Assembly: GCA_026874595.1 (NCBI GenBank)
Contig: CM049309.1
Location: 37,835,079 to 37,899,078 of the forward strand
Direction: 5' to 3'
DNA from: Sipunculus nudus
Taxonomy: Eukaryota > Annelida > Sipuncula > Golfingiida > Sipunculidae
DNA length: 64,000 nucleotides
Notes under the pieces: model-generated
Told to the model about the DNA's origin: nothing
Databases searched by the model: none
What the model saw: only the letters and a program-made list of their open reading frames with translations
Made by a program: the position numbers and the translations under genes
Shown here: piece after piece, positions 35,633 through 47,268 of the stretch
Numbering within the stretch: position 1 is the first letter of the stretch
Layout of the letters: each line of letters begins with the position of its first letter

Positions 35633-38600
35633 CTGTGTATTTTCCATGCATGCCTATATTATTATCCATTAACGGAACGGGCTGATGGCTCTTTCTACAA
35701 TTAGTAATAGTCCTTGTCCAGACCTCAATGTACCAAAGGCAATAAGAGGCCCCACTGAACATTTTTCCATGGGTCTAAACAGAATTACCCGTTCAGGTTT
35801 AACCTCGCTGGCCTGTATTTAAGCAATACAATATTACTTCCATGCGTCCACTTTCGCTCTTGAATTGGTAAGAACGGTAACTTACCATCATAATATGAGT
35901 AGAATCGCTGAAAACTTTGACGTATGGTTTCAGAATCTGAAAGTGGAAAGCCGGGGTTAAGAGCCGCCTGTTGCGCATCCACTTTTTCCCTTTACTCAGA
36001 AGTAATCCGTCACCTACAAAATAAATCCTTTAACATTTAAAATGATATTTCATATAATATTTGAACATTTAATTTTTTTTTAAATGTTTGAACAGTACAC
36101 TATATTGAGCACCAAGTAAAATCAAGCCACGTTTTAGCAGGTTAATCCTAAGCTACCTAACAATATCTCACAAGTGTTTTTTTTTTCTCTTTTATATCTC
36201 CATCTACCTAAAAAAATATTATTTTTAAATATTGATTCATTGAAAAAATTAAAAATTTCATATTTTAACATCAAAGACACACAGTAAAGAAAAAACAACA
36301 CTTTTGAGCTATTGCCATTTGGTTTAATATTAGTCTAAAAAAGTGGATTACTGTAAGTGGGTGCTTCAAATAGTGTACTTTAAAAAAATATATCATATCC
36401 GCTGGGCCTGCAGAATTCAAACAAATTAAAAGAAGTAAAATATTAATATATTATTAACGAAAGTAAAACCTTACAAAGACTTAGGGCTTTACTGGATTCG
36501 GTAGCAAGCAATACCTAGTCCACAAGAAGCGCTTTTCGGATAATACTTTGAAACATTTCATTTAAAAATTTACTCAAAATATTTCAACCAAGTTTTTTTC
36601 AGTAAAATTTAACAAAAACTCTTTGTTTGAAGACTGAGGGTCTTGTATTCAGATCTTATATTTTACAGTGAGATATATTACTTCATTAGGCCTAAGATTG
36701 AGTTTTTCTGTATATTAAAGATTACCAATCCATGGATCCACCGTTTTGTAGACCTCAGGTTCTTTTGGCTCTGAAAAAAAATACAATCAATGCTCATTCT
36801 AAAGATATTGTATCATATCGTACACTTAATGGATAACTGGCCGAGACAAGATAAGACCAATATGAGGAAAAGATTGAGACTAGAGACATGTCGCAATAAA
36901 GTGAATCAAGTCTTTTAGACATTAACACGAGAGCATCATTGGGCACAGAAGCGGATCCAGGGGGAAGGGTTGTCAAGGTAGTCCGAACCCGCCCCCTTTG
37001 CAGCAGCCGCAACCTTTTGTCAAGGGATTCATTCGAATTTTTGCGGCCTGAACAACCGCCTCCCCCTTTTGGGCACCTGGGGACCTGTTTTTAGGTTTTG
37101 TCATTAGTTCTCCTGTGTTGGACCCCTCCCTTTCCCAAATATCGGATCCGTCCCTCGGGTACCATGGTAATAAGCATTTTCATTTTCAAGTGTAAGGATT
37201 TTATTTAAACCTGCTGACCTAATTAAGACTAACATAGTGTTATTGCATTAGAACCCAGGACCTTTTGCATCTGAATAAATCTCTTGTTCATTAGTGATTT
37301 TATAAAAATTATCTTTATTAAGAGACCTTCCTAGCTTATATTATTTGGTAGAGACCTGTTTATTTCGAACAATGTGTAACCATAAACATATTTCTGATTA
37401 AGGGAAGGGTGTATTCCTGCAAAAGCCGTTTCTTATATTTATCATATAAATTTTTGTTTGGAAAACAACACAGCTATCAGAAACAAAACATATCACTTTC
37501 ATATTGATATAAGAGGATAGGATAAAGAGATGGGATAAAACGTCCACATATAGTCCTGTGTCAATCATATGAACCATTTGACATATAACTTTTCAATAAT
37601 ACATTACGAAAAGATATTCGAATAAAAGCCCTGTGAAATTTATCCTTTTATGCTTTTGATTTTGACATATGAATGATTGAAAGATTGTCTTTGGCTAAAA
37701 ATAAGACTGCGAAGAAAAAAAAACTTGTATACAGAATAGTTCATCACTGATTCAACGATATAGTCACAGAAAATATTATTGGAAAATAAAACATGGATAT
37801 TGGCGTTACAAACTTTTTGCAGTGTGTTTGTTTTATCATATTATAACTGTTTGAAGCTTCAACGTTTGTGGGTAAAATCGTCCGTGTGCCAATGATTATC
37901 AGCATGATTGTGTACTTTGCTGTGCCGCACCGTTTGTAAGAAGATCGTCCATAGTCTAATGAATATCAACATGATTAATTGTGTACTGTTTGGACCCTCA
38001 CCGTTTGTAGTCAAGACAGTCTGTAGTCTAATGAATATCAACATGATTATTTGTATGCTGTTCTGAACCTCACCATTTGTAGTTAAAACATTCCCTTGTC
38101 TAATGAATATTAACATGTTTTGTAAGTCACCATTTGTAGACTGTTCATAGACTATCGAATATCAATTTGATCTGTGTGTTGTTCTGAGCCTCGCCAGTTG
38201 TATTTAAGACAATATGTAGTCTAATGAATATTAACATGGCTACTTGTGTGCTGTTGGGAGCCTCGCCATTTGTAGTTAAGACAGACTGTAGTCTATAGTG
38301 TCACGGTTATTGTGCATATAAAAAGTGGCCGAACGGTCTCGCCAGTGAAGCTTGTTTTTCTGGAAAAGCGGTTGTGCGCGACCTATATGGCTTCTAATCT
38401 CGGATGGGCCAAATATTTCCCCGGAGCAAAATGCTTTCGTAATATCTGGGGCTTGTCTGGGAATGACGCCCAAATTCGGTGGCCTAGGGAACGGTGGTTT
38501 GAAGTATTTGGGTAATTACCATGGAGTTGACCATTAGTGCTTTTTGGCGAAGCGGTTGGAGAACCGGACATTTGCGATACAGAAATGGGTTAAATCTAGC

Positions 38601-39251
38601 CCAATATTTTCCCCTGAGCTAAATGTCTTCGTAACAATATCAACATGATTTTTGTGTCCTGTCCTGGGTCTGACAGTTTGTTATTAAAATAGCCCGTAGT
38701 CTAATGACTATCAGCATGATTATTTGTGTGTTGTTCGGAGCCTCACCGTTTGTAGTAAAGATAGCCCTTAGACTGTCGGGGTCTGCTAGATTCACAGCGT
38801 TTCTGAATGGCCCCATGCTCAGACGGTACGGTGATCCGTATTTCCTCTGGAATTTCACAGAATTCACCGGACCTTGTACTAAATCCATTACCTACAAGAT
38901 CAACGAGTCTCATGTAATAACATTTCCCTGTTACAGTTGAAAGGGTAATTTATCTGTAACAGTGGTAATACAGCTGGAGATGGTCCATGACGTAGCTAAA
39001 TATTAACATTTAAGTATAATCACACGAATAAGAATTAAATTGAGAGACAATAAAAGAAACAAAACATAATGCCAGGAATTATCATGTGAACTCGAGGAGT
39101 AAAGTGTTAATGAGAGACGCGCGGCTGGCAAATGATGCGAGTACGGCCGGAAGTTTTCATAGAATAGAATAATTATTTAGTTTCTTTTAGTAAACTGATA
39201 GGGGTTTTTACCAACTGAAATAAAATCGTTTACATTGATTAACAAGTGAAC

Positions 39252-39312
<61 letters not shown>

Positions 39313-40656
39313 GTGCGTTATTTTGGACAGCGGGTATGCTGCGCCCAAACCACCCCCCTTCCCCCAACCGGCCCTCCCCTTTTCGTAAATCCTACCTACA
39401 CCCCCGCCCCAGAATGCAACGTGGATATCGGTCGCATTTTGCGGGCGCTAGCGGAAGGCAAATATAATGTTCCGATTAATGAGAGGTGGCAGCGGGGATT
39501 ATGATGAAACTATACGGCAAATGCTACCTGTGAAAGCAGTGGACAAGTAGAATGAATTGGAACGAATGAAACGTGACCACTGTATATGCAGTGTCCTTAT
39601 TGTTTTGTATGATCACTGTACCTAGAATTAAAGTGAGAGACGATAAAAGAAACAAAACATAATGCCAGGAATTATCATGTGAACTCAAGGAGTATAGTGT
39701 TAATGAGAGACGCGCGGCTGGCAAATGATGCGAGTACGGCCGGAAGTTTTCACATAATAGAATAATTATTTAGTTTCTTTTAGTAAACTGATAGGGGTTT
39801 TTACCAACTGAAATAAAATCGTTTCATTGTCATGAATAGATGAAATAGCATACAAAATAAAGATAAAAATAATACATGTTTCCTTATGAAACTTGAGCTG
39901 AAGAGACTGATGCCAAAACAGTATATATTCAGACCTGTTAAGGTCAACTGTGAACACTCTGAGAGCACTGCATTTATAAACTCTTTTAATCAACTGCATT
40001 GTGTTAAATTGTCATTATTCAATAAGAGTTCTTAACTGAAATCTGAAAACTATTTAATAATTTTTAGCACTTGTGAAAAAAAAGTGAAAGTGTTCCCAAG
40101 CTTCCTCTCGCAGTGGTGACGTCATATTCGTTCTTAATCAACTAACCCCAAGTGTGGATGGAGTTCTTCAGAATAGGGGGCTCATATATCGAGGTTGATC
40201 GGGGGGGGGGGGGGGGTAAAAGAGGTTCAAAATTATTTGAAGATTTTGGCTGTAATTTTACAGTCTGGAGTAGTTTAAAAAGGCATAAGACACTAAAATT
40301 CCTGCGCTGATTTTGTGGATCAAACGTATCTTGTTCTATCTCAGAGATTTTTAAGTGAAAAAGGGCCATTCGCCGCTGTTAAATAGCCGTAGATAGTGGG
40401 TGTCGCGTGAATTGGAACGAATGAAACGTGACCACTGTATATGCAGTGTTCTTATTGTTTTGTATGATCACTGTACCTGCGGAGCGTTACCAAGCAACCA
40501 GTGGCCAGGGGGCCTCGGGAGGGCCTGTAGCGATGCGTCCTGTTTCCATTTCTTTACCAGCTTCAACGTGACCTGCAGGAAAACAGCGAGGACCATCGTC
40601 CATATCAACAGTCCCACAGCCGATGCTGGCAGCATCCACGATAACACGTACGCCAT
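29322..40656 (-). CDS. CYP4F-like: Gene B: complete CYP4F-like cytochrome P450, 12 coding exons
   Basis: Exons: 40656-40477, 38891-38747, 36770-36726, 36013-35886, 35423-35296, 34051-33862, 33009-32947, 32579-32492, 32105-32003, 31531-31398, 29828-29681, 29487-29322. They total 1518 nt (505 aa plus stop) with consistent phases and GT-AG introns. The start at 40656 ([15 protein letters not shown]) was chosen because it aligns with gene A; the frame is open further upstream. Landmarks: a membrane anchor at residues 10-30, [23 protein letters not shown], the I helix [11 protein letters not shown] with the conserved Thr, KESMR (ExxR), KYDPLRF, and FAAGPRNCIG with the haem-ligating Cys. Expected to be an ER monooxygenase of fatty-acid-like substrates (family inference). 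No disabling lesion is seen, although intron 10 holds a retrotransposon fragment that ends about 27 bp from the exon 10 donor. Introns 1, 2 and 6 carry duplications at or across their donor sites. Confidence 0.93.
30080..31371 (+). pseudogene. Gmr1-like Ty3/gypsy fragment: integrase C-terminus then reverse transcriptase
   Basis: An integrase C-terminal module (30080-30502; [44 protein letters not shown]) is followed in the same frame, after one TAA at 30500, by a reverse transcriptase: [39 protein letters not shown], then after a one-base shift near 30930 [23 protein letters not shown], the catalytic YIDD, and FLGHIVGQG. It then jumps to an RNase H phrase (FSDHNPLTF) with the intervening part deleted. 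Integrase upstream of reverse transcriptase is the order described for Gmr1-like elements; standard Ty3/gypsy has the reverse. It lies antisense to gene B within intron 10, and its LTRs are not seen. Confidence 0.85.
33290..33862 (-). repeat. 41 bp minisatellite made of exon 6 tail plus donor (gene B intron 6)
   Basis: Read on the minus strand, each unit is close to AAAACAGAAAGAAAGCCAAACAG followed by GTAACACACAAATAGTCC. The first part equals the last ~25 nt of exon 6 (which encodes NRKKAKQ) and the second is the start of intron 6. About a dozen diverged copies run from the real donor at 33861 into the intron, many keeping CAG/GTAAC. The same array, longer, fills intron 6 of gene C. Confidence 0.9.
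34348..34672 (+). repeat. tRNA-derived SINE (intron 5 of gene B)
   Basis: The head CTTCTGTGGCTCGGGGGTAG has a tRNA A-box look and GATTGTGAGTTCAAGGC a B-box look. A family-specific body follows, also found at 5950-6235 on the other strand. Absent from the matching intron position in gene C, so it was inserted after the B/C duplication or lost from C. Confidence 0.6.
35036..35210. mobile_element. Small inverted-repeat element (intron 5 of gene B)
   Basis: The left end ATGGTAAAACCTTGCAGTTA and the right end, reversed, ACAGTAAAACCTGGTCTAAC match well, and both continue into ACGACCACC. About 175 bp with no coding sequence, a MITE-like structure. Confidence 0.6.
35580..35630. repeat. (TA)n microsatellite (intron 4 of gene B region)
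   Basis: About 50 bp of TA repeats between exons 5 and 4 of gene B. Confidence 0.95.
36945..37160. mobile_element. Small element with GGATCC-containing inverted ends (intron 2 of gene B)
   Basis: The left end reads AGAAGCGGATCCAGGGGG and the right end, reversed, GAGGGACGGATCC. The interior has CAGCCGCAACCTTTT, TTTTGCGGCC and AGGTTTTGTCATTAG, words that recur near 23510, 26110, 41690 and 51950. It is a dispersed non-coding family whose other copies here are partial. Confidence 0.5.
37860..38765 (-). repeat. ~72 bp tandem repeat made of exon 2 tail plus donor (gene B intron 2)
   Basis: Exon 2 ends at 38747 with ACTACAAACG followed by the donor GTGAGGCTCC. The phrase recurs through the intron with its donor position near 37928, 37999, 38071, 38128, 38192 and 38264 (spacing 57-72 bp), plus a degraded copy at about 38670. 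Several copies keep AAACG/GTGAGG or AAATG/GTGAGG; others have GC in place of GT. Translated, the exon-like part reads LTTNGE against FTTNGE in the true exon. About 335 bp of other sequence interrupts the array at 38300-38635. Confidence 0.85.
39031..39236. repeat. Direct repeat R, copy 1 (gene B intron 1)
   Basis: Nearly identical to 39624-39827, including GAGAGACGCGCGGCTGGCAA and ATGCGAGTACGGCCGGAAG. Only a handful of differences are visible, so the duplication is recent. Confidence 0.9.
39254..39309. repeat. (TA)n microsatellite (gene B intron 1)
   Basis: About 56 bp of TA repeats between the two copies of direct repeat R. Confidence 0.95.
39553..39623. repeat. 71 bp copy of the intron 1 donor flank
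   Basis: Matches 40408-40478 at 70 of 71 positions by eye. In the original, the match ends two bases into exon 1 (real donor at 40476). Copy R2 (39624-39827) begins immediately next to it, so the two moved together or share a breakpoint. Confidence 0.9.
39624..39827. repeat. Direct repeat R, copy 2 (gene B intron 1)
   Basis: Second copy of the segment at 39031, directly abutting the donor-flank copy. Confidence 0.9.
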
Positions 40657-42495
40657 GTTGAACCTGTCACAGGAAAGTTCAAAATGCCAACTACGCCTGC
40701 TAGGAAGTAATAGCCGTAATACTGTAAAAGACATTTATGATTATATGTTATTTAAGTTTGTTGAAGGAATTAAAACTGAATTTTATTTTCACTTTACTTG
40801 TTAAATATCTCCAATATAAAATCGGCCACTGATTTAGAATGCAGTTTGATGACGTACATGTTCTATATCATGAATGGTTCCATCTTACAAAATTACTTTA
40901 TATTTAAAGCATACATAAGATTACTTTATCCACTATTGATCATGCATATATCATGGATCTGGATGTCTCTGTATATCCAGAAGCAATTTCTGGTGCTCTG
41001 TCACAAGAGAGAAGGAGAGACAGACAGACAGAGAGAGCGATGCCTTGTATCTTAAACTTTCTAAGTGAGATGAACTGTAAGTCTGTTGTGTTAGGCATTT
41101 ATTGTGTAGGAAGTGTTTACTGCAATGTAACTTCATTACCTTTTTTGTTGCTTTTGTATGTTTTCGTGTATGTGGAATGTTTTTTTAAATAAATTCTTGT
41201 TAAAAAAAGTAGGCCTAGGTTAGTGTATTGTATATATTAGAACAATTCTTTGATACAGCCTGGTTCTTTTAGAACATTTGTATGTAAATAGGCTCAGAGC
41301 ATGACCTTTTCATGGGTGCAGGACCTCTGTCCTTCATAAATGCTGATAAACATGTATGCACACCAAATAAAGGTTGTTTCTTAAAAAAAATTAACAATTA
41401 AAAAAATTAACTATTATTGAGGAAAATTATAAACTAACTGGACGATGCAATTATCGCATTCGCATGAACTAAATGTCCATATTGCCCCTCCCTGCCTAAA
41501 CATTTGTTGGGAAGATGGAACATGTCCCCCTCTCCCCCTTGAAACAAGGCCAATGCTTATCTTCAACCATGGTGTTTTTGGTTGAAAATTAGTGACCTGA
41601 ATTTTTATTTTATTTGGCATAGTGAGTGCGAGAGAGAAGAAAGAAAGTAAGAGAAAACATGGAACAATTGATAACTATTGATCCCACTCTTTTTAAGCCG
41701 CCACAAACTATTTTAAATGGTTTCAAATCAGTTTTTGCGGCCTGGACGCCCCCTTGCCTTTTGCAGACCTGGAGACCTGTGTCATCGATATTTTTCAAGA
41801 GTAGGGAAGCATTCATATATCAAGTAATATGGATAAAAATAGTTGTTGAAGTTTACATAAATTTATTTTGCCTCTTTATTATTGATAAAAAAAAATAATT
41901 CTCATAACTTAAAAAAGTCTTAAGAACACTGAAATATCTTATTCTCCACCTATCTCCCTAGCCATGTTCGCAGCTGAATTTCTTAATCAGCATTCTGGCG
42001 TTGGTATCACTTTCACTGATGACTGCGCACCATACTAAAAAAAAAAAAAAAAACAGAAAACAAAAAAAAAAAACCGCCAAAGTCACGGTTGCTCAGTTAG
42101 TGTGGGTGTCCGTTGATATCATTTTTAAAGAACCTGTAGTATGCACGGTCTACTGAACCTATCCATTCCGGCCCTCTGACAATAGAAAATCTACGACCAG
42201 CGTACTGACTGTCAGCTTACCAGGCCAATGTTATTGCCTACCGGGTCGGGCTGTCACGGCTGGTTGGAAACATACATGATCTCGAGCATGTACGTCATCA
42301 GACGGCATTCTAAATCAGTGGCCGATTTTTTTTGGAGATGTACAAAACGACAAGTGAAAACTTATTAAAGGCGTCCATTCACCTATATCTATTGTAAAAG
42401 ATTGTATGTAATATCTGGTTTCTTCTGTGTAAATACCAATGATTTAAGGGTAGTTTTGGTAATTAAAATTCTTATAACGCCTCCGTGAAGGATGT
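40657..42495. other. 5' flank of gene B, no gene seen
   Basis: Should contain the gene B promoter, but no core element stands out. There is a (GACA)n-like stretch near 41015, a partial dispersed-element segment at 41690-41790, and A-runs near 42040-42075. No coding evidence. Confidence 0.4.
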
Positions 42496-42499
42496 ATTA

Positions 42500-42845
42500 A
42501 CTTAATTATCAACAACGTGTTTGTAAACACAGCAATCTTGACAAATGGGAAAAACATGTAACCTGATGTGGCGGGTTGCATGTATGAGGAGGTAGAAAGG
42601 TCACTTTTTGCAAAAGGCCATTTGCAAAGCTCTGGCTTATCTGACTTGCCACCAGATGACTTTGTTGTGTTTGTTTTGATTATTTTGGCGGTCCCCCACA
42701 TATAATAAACACGTAATTATAAACAAAATATGAAGTCTGTGTGCAGTGATATCCACGTTTTCTTACCTATCTTTATAAAAGCTCCAAGGGATTATAAAGG
42801 TCAAATTGGTGATTAAGCCCCTTTAACCTTAAAACAAAATAAAAT
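42500..42845. repeat. Dispersed repeat X, copy 4 (upstream of gene B)
   Basis: Shares with copies 2 and 3: AACACAGCAATCTTGACAAA, GGCCATTTGCAAAGCTCTGG, TATCTGACTTGCCACCAGAT, TTGATTATTTTGG, CCCCACATATAATAAACAC and the TATAAACAAAATATG block. Confidence 0.55.
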
Positions 42846-42849
42846 TAGG

Positions 42850-45690
42850 TTAATTCCTGCAACGAATTTCAACCATAACGCCATGGTTGATATTTTTTTT
42901 TATCAGATAAGCAAAGGCCTTGTATTAAAGAGGGAAAGGATCATTTTACCGGTGTCGGGGTGGGGTACCTTTGTCATGCGAATGCGATAATTCCGTCCGT
43001 CGTCCAGATGGTTTATTCTTTTGCCAAATAATATTTCGCCTGTGCATTTCATATTGAGAAAATTTAGAATATATAGCTCATTAAATCGTTATAAATATTA
43101 GGCTATATTTTAATGTTCTTCATTTTTTCTTCTTTAGATTGGGATGATTTAAAGTATGAAAAAAGTGTTGAATATTGGGCAAATCTTGCTTTTGCAATAC
43201 GAAAAAAAATATACTCCATAATATGTGCTGGGAAGCATTTGTCTTATTTACCAAATGCTAGAGGAGGTAGGGACTGAATAGGAGTCAGGGGCGGGGTGGG
43301 GGCGGAGGAGAGTGGGGTCGTTGTATATACTCACGTATATTGTCAGTTCTCATTTTTTTCTCAGCAAAGAAGACAGATGCAGATTAGGGATGTTTAATTT
43401 TTTGCTGTTCCACTTTGACTCTGCATGTGGCAGTTATCTGGGTAAAGACGGGACTACCGCCGCATATATATGCTGTCAGGAATAATCTTTTATTAGAGCG
43501 TGCTCCAAGTATGTATAACACATGCATTAAATGCCGAAAGGTTTAACCCGATCAGAAACCAAATACCTAATGCCTGCGCTTTTTGCAACACCATTCCCTA
43601 CCTGTATTCAAATAAAGATTAAAGAAACGCTTCAGTTGTTATTATCATATTCACAAACTGGAAAAATATTTGCACCAAAACAAGTTTTATGGAGCAAAAT
43701 TAGTGCTTAGCCTCCACGCTTCGTGAATCAGCGTCATAATTTACAATGATAAAACAGGACCTCGTTTACAAACGTAAAGATACAGATTTAATGAGACACA
43801 TTCAGCACTTACTTTACAAAGATATAGAAGATATGTAATAATTTTTTGGAATTCTGAATAAATTCAATGTGAGATTTCATATAGTGTTTTACTGATATAT
43901 GTGAAAATCTTCAAAACAAAGACCATACGTCGAGGTCTTGCTCGAAAACCAGATAGACAGGAAAAAAAAACCAAGACGGACACTCAAGGTCATGATCATG
44001 TTATTCATGCAGATTAAAGTATAGATAGGTTAATAAGATGGCATATAGTTCATTTCTTTAGCAAAAAAAATCAATGATTTGTATGTATCCTTGTGAAATA
44101 TAGCTTATGCTCGTTAGATTAGAGACTGAGAAGGATTAATGAGACTTTCAATTATGAAACTTCAAAAACATTTTCGGTGACCTTAACATTTGACCTATTT
44201 TAATCAAAAATAATTGACTGTGGGGGATAATAGATATAGTAACTGTGTAAGTTTCAAAGCTATCGCAAAAAAATAGTGTCCCGTAGGGCATGGACAAACA
44301 GACAGGAGGAGAGAAAAAAAACATACGGGACTGCCAAATTACTTGCAAAAATAATTGATTCCGGCAAGTAATAAACAATTGTTAACTAAAACGAGACTTA
44401 CCTGTACGTTTAAGTTTGAGTCAGATTCTGTTGAACTGTACTTACAACCTCAGGTATTTGGCGGAGTCCAGATTTTTTTTTGTTTTCACCTGAAGAAGTT
44501 TGTTCGTAAGTTGCACGAGAAAGGATATGCTGAGGCAATCTCACGTGACCCCTAAAGACACGAAACTACGATCGGGATAGAGGCAGCCACAGGATCTGCG
44601 CTGTGGTTCTGTTGCGGCTGCGTGTAAGGAGGTCGTGTGAGTGAACTGGGACGATGTACTGATAGATTATACCAGAGGCCGTGAATTGACACGTGGCACA
44701 CTTTTTTGGCGACTCTTTTTATGCACAGATAAAAGTATTTACATGTATTTTATACGTGTTGGCGCAATGATTTATGGAGGACTGAAGCTTATTTTCCAGA
44801 ATTGTGTATAACAGCGCTGGGTTCAAGCTCTGTTGATCATGAGGTAGCCACTTCCAGGTGGAGCCTCGCTAAAAAAAACCCAAAGAAACTGGATATTCAT
44901 ACTCTAATTAAGAATAATAATTTTAAAATTTTAATTTGTTGCAAATTTTTTAATGAATTATTGAATTTATTAATTTTTTTTTCTTGTTACATTCAGGGTT
45001 GGTAGTAAGTGGATTTTCAGTCACCGTTGATCAGAGATGAAGCACTCGAGTCCACTTTTTTTAAGGACTCGAACACGGACTTGGACTCGATGGTTCTGAA
45101 CTCAGCTCGTACTCAGACCCGCAGGTAAGTATTCGAGAAAAAAAGGCGGAGTCCACCTTGAGTAGAAAAGAAAACTCAGAATAAACTTAAAATAAGACTT
45201 TACATACCAAGTTTTAGCTCTACACCATCAGTTTTATCCTAGCAGAAAACACCAAATATGCAATGATTAGGCTCTGGTGAAAAATGTAATGCCAAATACA
45301 TGTGTTTTACATCTGATTTTAGCCTATGTAATTATGCATGGTCAATCTCAAAACTATATACTGGTATTTTATAAGGTCAATTTCAATACATTTCCATAAA
45401 GATAAGCATTTATAATGATAAATAAGTCTTGCTTTGATTGAAGTGACATGTTTACCATTAGAATCTTTGTCCCCTGTTTTGTTGCACAATGCTGATGCTT
45501 TTTCTATATATTTCACTTTGTATCAAAGTATAATAAGAACAATTTCTTTACATTTACTATACTAAATGCATAGCCCTATATACTATATAAACTCTTTGTC
45601 AACCCCGACATCCTGAACAGTTTGGTTTATGCTCTAATGACTATGCCCCCCCCCCCCCTTGCAATTTTCCTGCAAAGACTGTGATCTTAT
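42850..45690. other. Intergenic B-C, no gene seen
   Basis: AT-rich with a G-rich knot near 43285-43320 and a C12 run near 45646. No recognisable protein, RNA gene or element. Confidence 0.4.
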
Positions 45691-45699
45691 ATTTGTTAT

Positions 45700-47268
45700 A
45701 AATTGTTACAAATCCATGCATCCCTTGTTGGTATATTAATTATTTTGTGTAATTTTCACCATATATGGCAATATTCAAGGTCAAGGTCACTCGGATAGGA
45801 AAGGGGCAATGATGGGGTATTTGCAGGCGCGAAAACATGAAAAGGACAGAAGACGGCGCCACCTGTCTTTCGCAGAAGACCAAGCTATCCAAGGTCTTCG
45901 GTTAATTTCATTGTTGGATTAATCCATGCATCCCTTATTGAGATATTCATGATTTTGTGTGAATATCACCATACATGCAATATTCAAGGTCAAGGTCACT
46001 CTCATCGGAAAAGGTATGACCCCAATTTAAATATACATCATCCCATATCCCATACCTATGTAGCATCGTAATATTAAAGAAATCTGTCTTTAATGTTTTA
46101 CTTATAATGCTCAAAGTACTGTCAAGTGGCAATGATTGGGGTATAAAACGGCACGAAAACAAGAAAAGGATAAAAGGTGCCGCCACCAGTTTCCGTTACA
46201 TGACAACACTATCCAAGATCTTCAGTCGACTTGAGTTTTTTATCAATCCATGAAATATTTCTACAGTAATTAACAATTTGAGTGATTTTCTCCCAAAATT
46301 GACCTTGTCAAGGTCAAGGTCACTTTCCTAATAAAAGTAATGACTTCATTTAAAATAGACTTCTTCCTTTCGCCCATATCTATGCCCATGTGAGCTGCTT
46401 GTGTAGCAATGTGTAGCACTAGTTATCACCACAGCAGAGGTATCGGGTTTCTCACTCAATGTGTTAAGCCACGGTCACACTAGAGATACGACCAGGTTAC
46501 TTGATTTTTTTCAATAAATGAAATATTTGTAGAGTTATTAACAATTTGTGTGATTTTCCCCCCAACTGGACCTTGTCAAGGTCAAGGTCATCCTGCTAGT
46601 AAAGGTGATGACCCCATTTTAAATAGGCTTCTTCTTCTCACCCATATCTATGCACATGTCAGCTGCTTGTGTAGCAGTGTGTAGCACTAGTTATCACCAC
46701 AGCAGAGGTATCGGGTTTCTCACTCAATGTGTTAAGCCACGGTCACACTAGAGATACGACCAGGTTACTTGATTTTTTTCAATAAATGAAATATTTGTAG
46801 AGTTATTAACAATTTGTGTGATTTTCCCCCCAACTGGACCTTGTCAAGGTCAAGGTCATCCTGCTAGTAAAGGTGATGACCCCATTTTAAATAGGCTTCT
46901 TCTTCTCACCCATATCTATGCACATGTCAGCTGCTTGTGTAGCAGTGTGTAGCACTAGTTATCACCACAGCAGAGGTATCGGGTTTTCTCACTCAATGTG
47001 TTAAGCCACGGTCACACTAGAGATACGACCAGGTTACTTGATTTTTTTTTTCAATCAATGAAATATTTGTAGAGTAATTAACAATTTGAGTGATTCTCCC
47101 CCAAACTGGACCTTGTAAAGGTCAAGTTGACTCTCCTAGTAAAGGTAATGACCCAATTTTAAATTGGCTTCTTCCTCTCACCCATATCTATGCACATGTC
47201 AGCTGCTTGTGAAGCAGTGTGTAGCACTAGTTTTCACCACGGCAGAGGTATCGGGTTTCTCACTCACT
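45700..47268. repeat. Tandem array; the main unit is ~268 bp
   Basis: Two units at 46501-46768 and 46769-47037 are almost identical, and a third, diverged unit follows. Looser related units occupy 45700-46500. The unit holds TCAAGGTCAAGGTCA (46308-46322 and equivalents), a run of CAGCTGCTTGTGTAGCA, and ends with GGTCACACTAGAGATACGACC, the same sequence as the left end of the neighbouring inverted-repeat element. Very similar adjacent units point to recent unequal exchange. Confidence 0.9.

Noticed and set aside
29322-40656. Gene B as a pseudogene because of the retrotransposon insertion
   Set aside because: The insertion is intronic; all 12 exons are open, in phase and have usable splice sites.
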